Positions 4,917-9,169 of a stretch of DNA of 9,169 nucleotides are shown here, one piece after another; positions within the stretch are counted from its first letter, which is position 1, and every line of letters starts with the position of its first letter. The notes below the pieces were generated by a model. It worked only from the letters and a program-made list of their open reading frames with translations, did not search any database and had not been told where the DNA came from. This stretch comes from an uncultured Oscillospiraceae bacterium. Lineage in GTDB: Bacteria > Bacillota > Clostridia > Oscillospirales > Acutalibacteraceae. The stretch spans positions 1 to 9,169 of the forward strand of contig UQQZ01000090.1 in assembly GCA_900543305.1 (NCBI GenBank), given 5' to 3'. The position numbers were made by a program, and so were the translations under genes.

Positions 4917-5963
4917 ATGAAGTTGGATGTCAAGACGGCGCAGCCCTACAGCGTCTATATTGAAAAGGGTGTTTTGGATCGGGTCGGGGAGATTGCCCTG
5001 GAGTCCCGGAAGCCTGGATCCAAAGCCATGATTATCAGCGAAACCCATGTATACCCCCTCTATGGGGCGCGGGTGAAGGCCTCGTTGGAGAAAGCCGGAT
5101 TTCAGGTGTTTGAAACCCAGTTTCCTGCAGGGGAGAGCTCCAAGCAGATTGCCACCGTGTGCGATATGTATCGGGCTCTGGGAGAAGCGGGATTTACCAG
5201 AACCGATTTTATCGTGACCCTGGGAGGAGGGGTGTCCGGGGATATGGGGGGCTTTGCGGCCGCTACCTATCTGCGTGGAATTTCCTTTATGCAGGTGGCC
5301 ACGTCCTTGCTGGCCCAAGTGGATGCCAGTGTAGGGGGAAAGACAGGAGTAGATCTGCCTTTCGGCAAGAATCTGGTGGGGGCTTTTCACCAACCCTTCG
5401 CAGTTTTGACGGATCCGGAAACCTTGCAGACGTTGCCGGACCACTATTTCCGGGACGGCATGGGAGAAGTGATTAAATACGGGTGCATTTCGGACGCTCC
5501 CCTGTTTCAGGCGTTGGAAGAGAAAACGGCTCTGGAAGACCTGGAGGATGTGTTGATTCGGTGTATTCGTTGCAAAAAGGAACTGGTGGAACAGGATGCC
5601 CGGGACACAGGTCGGCGGATGATTTTGAATTTTGGTCACACCTTTGGCCACGCCCTGGAAAAGCTTCACAATTTCCAAGAGCTTGCCCACGGAGAAGCGG
5701 TGGGAATCGGGATGGTGATGGCCTGCCAAGTGGGAGAACGCTTGGGAGTAACGCCTCAGGGAACCGGTGAACGGGTTCGCCGGGTACTTCAGCAGTACGG
5801 CCTGCCCACTCAAGACCGTTTTACCTGGAGCCAGGTGGTGGAAGCCACGGCTTTAGACAAGAAAAGCGATGGGGATACTTTGCGGCTGATTCTCCTTTCT
5901 CAAATCGGCGAAAGCCTGGTGTACCCCATTACCCGGGACAAGCTTCTGGGACTGATGGCGTAA
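4917..5963 (+). CDS. aroB: 3-dehydroquinate synthase
   Basis: Cyclises DAHP to 3-dehydroquinate using NAD+ catalytically and a bound divalent metal (Zn or Co). At 348 residues it is normal length. Seen motifs: the PAGESSK segment (70-76), NAD-binding GGGVSGDMGGFAAATYLRG (103-121), substrate loop DASVGGKTGVDLPFGKNLVG (136-155) with Asp136, Lys142 and Asn152, and metal ligands Glu184 in GMGEVIKYG, His241 in NFGHTFGHALE (238-248) and His258 in AHGEAVGIGM. The DKK at 314-316 is also present. Position 146 is Asp where Asn is found in many proteobacterial enzymes, a change that I believe is common in Clostridia. AAAGGA (4901-4906) lies 10 bases before the ATG. The gene lies 33 bases after tyrA and 13 bases before aroA, in one operon. 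Confidence 0.97.
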   Translation: MKLDVKTAQPYSVYIEKGVLDRVGEIALESRKPGSKAMIISETHVYPLYGARVKASLEKAGFQVFETQFPAGESSKQIATVCDMYRALGEAGFTRTDFIVTLGGGVSGDMGGFAAATYLRGISFMQVATSLLAQVDASVGGKTGVDLPFGKNLVGAFHQPFAVLTDPETLQTLPDHYFRDGMGEVIKYGCISDAPLFQALEEKTALEDLEDVLIRCIRCKKELVEQDARDTGRRMILNFGHTFGHALEKLHNFQELAHGEAVGIGMVMACQVGERLGVTPQGTGERVRRVLQQYGLPTQDRFTWSQVVEATALDKKSDGDTLRLILLSQIGESLVYPITRDKLLGLMA

Positions 5964-5976
5964 AGGAGGGGATAAT

Positions 5977-7281
5977 GTGGCCCAAGTGAAATATGGAGGG
6001 ACCTTTTCCGGTGGACAGATAGAGATTCCCCCCAGCAAAAGCGCAGCTCACCGGCAGGTATTGTGCGGGGCCCTTTCCCGTGGACGCTGTGTCTTGTCTC
6101 CCATCGATTTCAGTCAGGATATTCAGGCTACCATAGGGGCAGTGCAAGCTTTGGGGGTGAAAACCGCTTATGATCCCGAAACCCGGACCCTCATCCTGGA
6201 TGCCACTGGCCTGGGGGAAGGGGGCGGGGAAATCGACTGTGGAGAGTCGGGATCCACCCTCCGTTTCTTGATTCCCATAGCAGCAGCCCTGGGGGTTCAG
6301 GCCCGGTTTGTAGGTCGGGGCCGGTTGCCCAGCAGGCCTTTGGGAATTTATGGGGAACTGCTGCCTGCCCATGGGGTGGCCTTTCAAACCCAAGGGGGGC
6401 TGCCTTTGGAGATTTCCGGAACGCTTCAGGGGGGAATTTTCGCCTTGCCGGGCAACGTAAGCTCTCAGTTTGTCACGGGACTTTTGCTGGCTCTTCCCTT
6501 GCTGGAAGGAGAGAGCCGGATCGTCCTCACCTCACCTTTGGAATCCAAGGGATATGTGGAGATGACCTTGTCTGTACTGCGGGAGTTTGGTATCCAGGTT
6601 TGGGAGACAGAAGACGGATGGCGGGTTCCCGGAGGACAAGTCTACCGGCCCCACGACGGTCAGGTGGAAGGGGATTGGTCCCAGGCTGCCTTTTTCCTGT
6701 GTATGGCGGCTCTCTCTCCTCTGGGGGCTCCTGTGGAGATTCGAGGTCTTCGCAAGGATTCCCTGCAGGGAGATAAAGCGTGTGTAGAGCTGTTTCGGAC
6801 CTTTGGGTTGGATATCCAATGGGAAGGTTCCTTGCTCCGGGCGTACAATCCTAAGGGAGGGGAGCCCTTTGGAGGACTGGAGGGCTTTGTGATCGATGCC
6901 TCCCAGATTCCCGATATGGTGCCCGCCTTGGCAGTGTGTGGGGCGGTCAGTCACGGTGAGACTCGAATCGTCAATGCCCAGCGCCTGCGTCTCAAGGAAA
7001 GCGATCGTTTGGCCGCCATGGCCGATGCCCTGAACGGGCTGGGCGGACAGGTGGAGGTTACAGAAGACGGTTTGAAGATCCAAGGAGTCCCCCAATTGGC
7101 GGGGGGACTTGCTCAGGGACAAAACGATCACCGGGTGGTCATGGCGTTGGCGGCCGCCTCCTTGCGGAGCAAAGATCCGGTGGTAGTCACCGATGCCCAG
7201 AGCATCCGGAAATCTTACCCGAAGTTTTTCCAAGATTTTATTCAGTTAGGAGGGAGTGCCCATGTCTTCGACCTGGGGTGA
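5977..7281 (+). CDS. aroA: 3-phosphoshikimate 1-carboxyvinyltransferase (EPSP synthase)
   Basis: Transfers the enolpyruvyl group of PEP to shikimate 3-phosphate. The 434-residue product has IPPSKSAAHR (17-26) with Lys21 and Arg26, CGESGSTLRF (88-97), GRGRLPSRPLG (113-123), the phosphate/shikimate segment PGNVSSQFVTG (158-168), IPDM (311-314) with catalytic Asp313, RLRLKESDR (336-344), QNDHRVVMALA (382-392) and SYPKFF (413-418). Aligned to the E. coli GNAGTAMRPL segment, it reads GESGSTLRFL: Ser93 replaces Thr97 and Phe97 replaces Pro101, unlike glyphosate-sensitive class I enzymes. The start is GTG at 5977, seven bases after AGGAGG (5964-5969). An ATG two bases earlier (5975) is out of frame and stops after four codons. 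aroC begins within its last 20 bases. Confidence 0.96.
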   Translation: MAQVKYGGTFSGGQIEIPPSKSAAHRQVLCGALSRGRCVLSPIDFSQDIQATIGAVQALGVKTAYDPETRTLILDATGLGEGGGEIDCGESGSTLRFLIPIAAALGVQARFVGRGRLPSRPLGIYGELLPAHGVAFQTQGGLPLEISGTLQGGIFALPGNVSSQFVTGLLLALPLLEGESRIVLTSPLESKGYVEMTLSVLREFGIQVWETEDGWRVPGGQVYRPHDGQVEGDWSQAAFFLCMAALSPLGAPVEIRGLRKDSLQGDKACVELFRTFGLDIQWEGSLLRAYNPKGGEPFGGLEGFVIDASQIPDMVPALAVCGAVSHGETRIVNAQRLRLKESDRLAAMADALNGLGGQVEVTEDGLKIQGVPQLAGGLAQGQNDHRVVMALAAASLRSKDPVVVTDAQSIRKSYPKFFQDFIQLGGSAHVFDLG

Positions 7282-8353
7282 ACGCATTAAACTGTCCATT
7301 TTTGGAGGAAGCCATACGGAGGCCATTGGGGTGAACCTGGATGGTCTTCCAGCAGGGGAGGCCATTGACTGGCAGGGGGTCCTTGCCCAGATGGCACGCC
7401 GGGCGCCGGGGCAGGATCCCACCGCCACCCGGCGGAAGGAGTCGGACGAACCCAAGGTGCTGTGCGGTTTGCTGGAAGGGGTCACCACTGGGGCGCCTCT
7501 TTGCGCGGTGATATACAATACCAACCAGCGTTCCAAGGATTATGACAATCTCCGGGTTTTGCCCCGTCCGGGCCATTCGGATTACACAGCTCATGTGAAA
7601 TACAACAACTGTAACGACGTGCGGGGGGGAGGTCATTTTTCTGGGAGATTGACAGCGCCTCTGGTGTTTGCGGGGGCAGTTGCCCGGCAAATCCTGGCAC
7701 GCAGAGGAATTCTGGTTGCTTCCCATGTAAATTCTATCGGAGAGGAAAAGGACGCGCCATTGGATCCGGTGGCGCCCTCCAGAGATCTTCTGACTAGGCT
7801 GTCGGGGGAGTATTTCCCGGTTATCGATCCGGATGCCAAAGAGCGGATGCGCCAAGTGATCGAGGCTGCCCGAATGGACCAAGACAGCGTGGGCGGCACA
7901 GTGGAATGTGCCGTGGTGGGACTGCCTGTGGGAGCGGGAAATCCCATGTTTGACGGCGTGGAAAATAAAATTGCTTCCCTGGCCTTTGGAATCCCCGCCA
8001 TGAAGGGAATCGAATTTGGCTCCGGGTTTGGGGCTTCCCGAGTGCGGGGAAGCCAAAATAACGATCCCTTTGTGGTGGATGAATCGGGGCAGATTCGCAC
8101 ACAGACCAATCACGCAGGAGGAATCCTGGGAGGGATTACCAACGGTATGCCCCTTGTGTTCCGGGCAGCCTTCAAGCCTACCGCCTCCATTTCCCGGGAG
8201 CAGGATACCGTGGACCTTCGCACCGGACAGCCTGCCAAGCTGGTGATTCGCGGCCGTCACGATCCCTGTATCGTGCCTCGGGCGGCAGCGGCGGTGGAAG
8301 CAGCAGCCTGTGTGGCAGTTCTGGAATTGTTGGCGGAAAGCGGCCTTTTGTAA
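7262..8353 (+). CDS. aroC: Chorismate synthase
   Basis: Converts EPSP to chorismate by trans-1,4 elimination of phosphate using reduced FMN. The ATG at 7262 is preferred: AGGAGG (7248-7253) is eight bases upstream, whereas the in-frame GTG at 7256 is only two bases from it. This gives a 363-residue protein beginning MSSTWGERIKLSIFGGSH, the usual family start. Signatures: GGSHTEAIG (15-23) with the active-site His18, RPGHSDYTA (102-110), RGGGHFSGRLTAP (121-133), GGILGGITNG (286-295), FKPTASI (304-310) and RHDPCIVPRA (332-341) with His333. It is the bacterial monofunctional type without a fused flavin reductase domain, so reduced FMN must come from elsewhere. It overlaps aroA by 20 bases and precedes pheA by 46 bases, which puts it at the chorismate branch point of the operon. 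Confidence 0.97.
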   Translation: MSSTWGERIKLSIFGGSHTEAIGVNLDGLPAGEAIDWQGVLAQMARRAPGQDPTATRRKESDEPKVLCGLLEGVTTGAPLCAVIYNTNQRSKDYDNLRVLPRPGHSDYTAHVKYNNCNDVRGGGHFSGRLTAPLVFAGAVARQILARRGILVASHVNSIGEEKDAPLDPVAPSRDLLTRLSGEYFPVIDPDAKERMRQVIEAARMDQDSVGGTVECAVVGLPVGAGNPMFDGVENKIASLAFGIPAMKGIEFGSGFGASRVRGSQNNDPFVVDESGQIRTQTNHAGGILGGITNGMPLVFRAAFKPTASISREQDTVDLRTGQPAKLVIRGRHDPCIVPRAAAAVEAAACVAVLELLAESGLL

Positions 8354-8399
8354 GAAATGTGCTTGAGAGACGGAATTTGGTGGAAAGGAACGAACGCCT

Positions 8400-9169
8400 G
8401 TGGAAGATACGGAATATCAGGCCCGGCTGGGGAAAATCCGGGAAGAAATTGACCAGATCGACGGAAAGCTGTTGCCCTTGTTTTTACAGCGCATGGACTG
8501 TTCCCGCAGGGTGGCCCAGTTAAAACAGGAGGCGGGAATGCCCGTGTTCAGCGCTCAGCGGGAACAGGCAATTCTGGACCGGGTCCGGGAAGCAGGAGGC
8601 CAGGAAGGGGGCGCCGCGGCGGCGTTGTACTCTGCCATTATGACTATCAGCCGGGATAAACAACACCGTTTGCTGCAAGGGGGAGCACCTTTGCGGAAAC
8701 TGGAAAAAACGGCGGCTCGGACCCTGAACCGGAACGGAGTGCGAGTCATGTGCCAGGGGGTTCCGGGAGCTTTTTCCCACAAAGCGGCGTTGCGGTTTTT
8801 CGGAGAAATCACCCCTGGATTTGAGCCTACCTGGAAGCAGGTGTTTGAGGATGTGAAAGCCGGGAAGGTGGATTTTGGCGTACTGCCGGTGGAAAATTCT
8901 GCAGCCGGGTCCGTTACCGGCGTGTACGATTTGATTTTACAGTACCGGTTTTTCATTGTGGGAGCGGTGGATGTGAAAGTGGAACATTGCCTGGCCACAG
9001 CCCGGCCGGGGGAACCGGTGACCACAGCTGTATCTCATCCCCAGGCGCTGTCCCAGTGCGGGGAGTACCTGGAAGCTCACGGCATTGCCGCTCGGGAGTA
9101 TTCCAACACGGCAGCGGCGGCCCGTTATGTGGCCCAGGAGCGTCCTCAGGGCGTTGCGGCTATTTGTTC
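8400..9169 (+). CDS. pheA: Bifunctional chorismate mutase / prephenate dehydratase (P-protein), C-terminus beyond window
   Basis: Converts chorismate to prephenate and then to phenylpyruvate, the precursor of phenylalanine. The frame runs open to the window end (256 complete codons of an expected 360-380). Residues 8-92 are an AroQ-type helical chorismate mutase: RLGKIREEIDQID with Arg14, LFLQRM with Arg31, Lys42, QREQAIL with Arg54-Glu55, and SRDKQ near 84-88. Prephenate dehydratase follows: GVPGAFSHKAA (120-130), LPVENSAAGSVTGVYDL (162-178), HCLA (196-199) and SHPQAL (212-217). The catalytic TRF motif and the ACT feedback domain would lie past the window edge. The start is GTG at 8400, ten bases after AAAGGA (8384-8389). 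It is the only credible start, because a TGA at 8364-8366 closes the frame upstream. Last visible gene of the operon. Confidence 0.94.
   Translation, partial: MEDTEYQARLGKIREEIDQIDGKLLPLFLQRMDCSRRVAQLKQEAGMPVFSAQREQAILDRVREAGGQEGGAAAALYSAIMTISRDKQHRLLQGGAPLRKLEKTAARTLNRNGVRVMCQGVPGAFSHKAALRFFGEITPGFEPTWKQVFEDVKAGKVDFGVLPVENSAAGSVTGVYDLILQYRFFIVGAVDVKVEHCLATARPGEPVTTAVSHPQALSQCGEYLEAHGIAAREYSNTAAAARYVAQERPQGVAAIC

Noticed and set aside
4494..5813. 439-codon open frame antisense to tyrA/aroB
   Set aside because: It lies opposite two unmistakable genes. Long antisense open frames are expected with this codon usage; no family motif is present.
7256..7261. GTG at 7256 as start of aroC
   Set aside because: Only two bases from the AGGAGG; the ATG at 7262 has ideal spacing and gives the usual MSSTWG start of the family.
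7238..8260. 340-codon open frame antisense to aroC
   Set aside because: Shadow of chorismate synthase; no upstream ribosome site or domain.
1..9169. tRNA genes, CRISPR arrays, insertion sequences or phage genes
   Set aside because: None seen on either strand; apart from the described non-coding gaps the window is filled by housekeeping genes.

Overview
This window is a nearly complete aromatic amino acid (shikimate/chorismate) biosynthesis cluster from what looks like a Gram-positive, moderately GC-rich gut-type Clostridia member (Oscillospiraceae/Ruminococcaceae-like). The evidence is strong AGGAGG ribosome binding sites, Bacillota-style sigma-A promoters, a short archaeal/eukaryote-type prolyl-tRNA synthetase, and clostridial forms of AroA, AroC and the type I-beta DAHP synthase. 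The taxon is an inference from protein style; no 16S or other marker is present.

Left part, minus strand (1-1025): the 5' end of proS (cut by the window edge) preceded by its own promoter, then a factor-independent terminator and acpP (acyl carrier protein) with a very good promoter. The 218-base gap between acpP and aroE carries the acpP promoter and candidate aroE promoters that overlap it on the opposite strand.

Right part, plus strand (1073-9169): aroE-aroK (overlapping), a 443-base non-coding gap, then aroF-tyrA-aroB-aroA-aroC-pheA, tightly packed and apparently one transcription unit. Together they cover DAHP synthesis (AroF), dehydroquinate synthesis (AroB), shikimate reduction and phosphorylation (AroE, AroK), EPSP and chorismate formation (AroA, AroC), and the branches to tyrosine (TyrA) and phenylalanine (PheA, cut by the window edge). 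The 3-dehydroquinate dehydratase step is not encoded here.

The most interesting part is the gap before aroF (2589-3031). It has its own near-consensus promoter, a short unlisted leader ORF with a cluster of Phe/Tyr/Trp codons, a 13-bp hairpin that contains the leader stop codon, a branched GC-rich RNA fold, and a strong intrinsic terminator 31 bases before the aroF start. This looks like an attenuator that senses aromatic amino acids (or charged tRNA) and controls entry into the main aro operon. I recognise no known riboswitch or T-box signature in it. Everything else is ordinary housekeeping metabolism, with small curiosities in start codons and active-site motifs.
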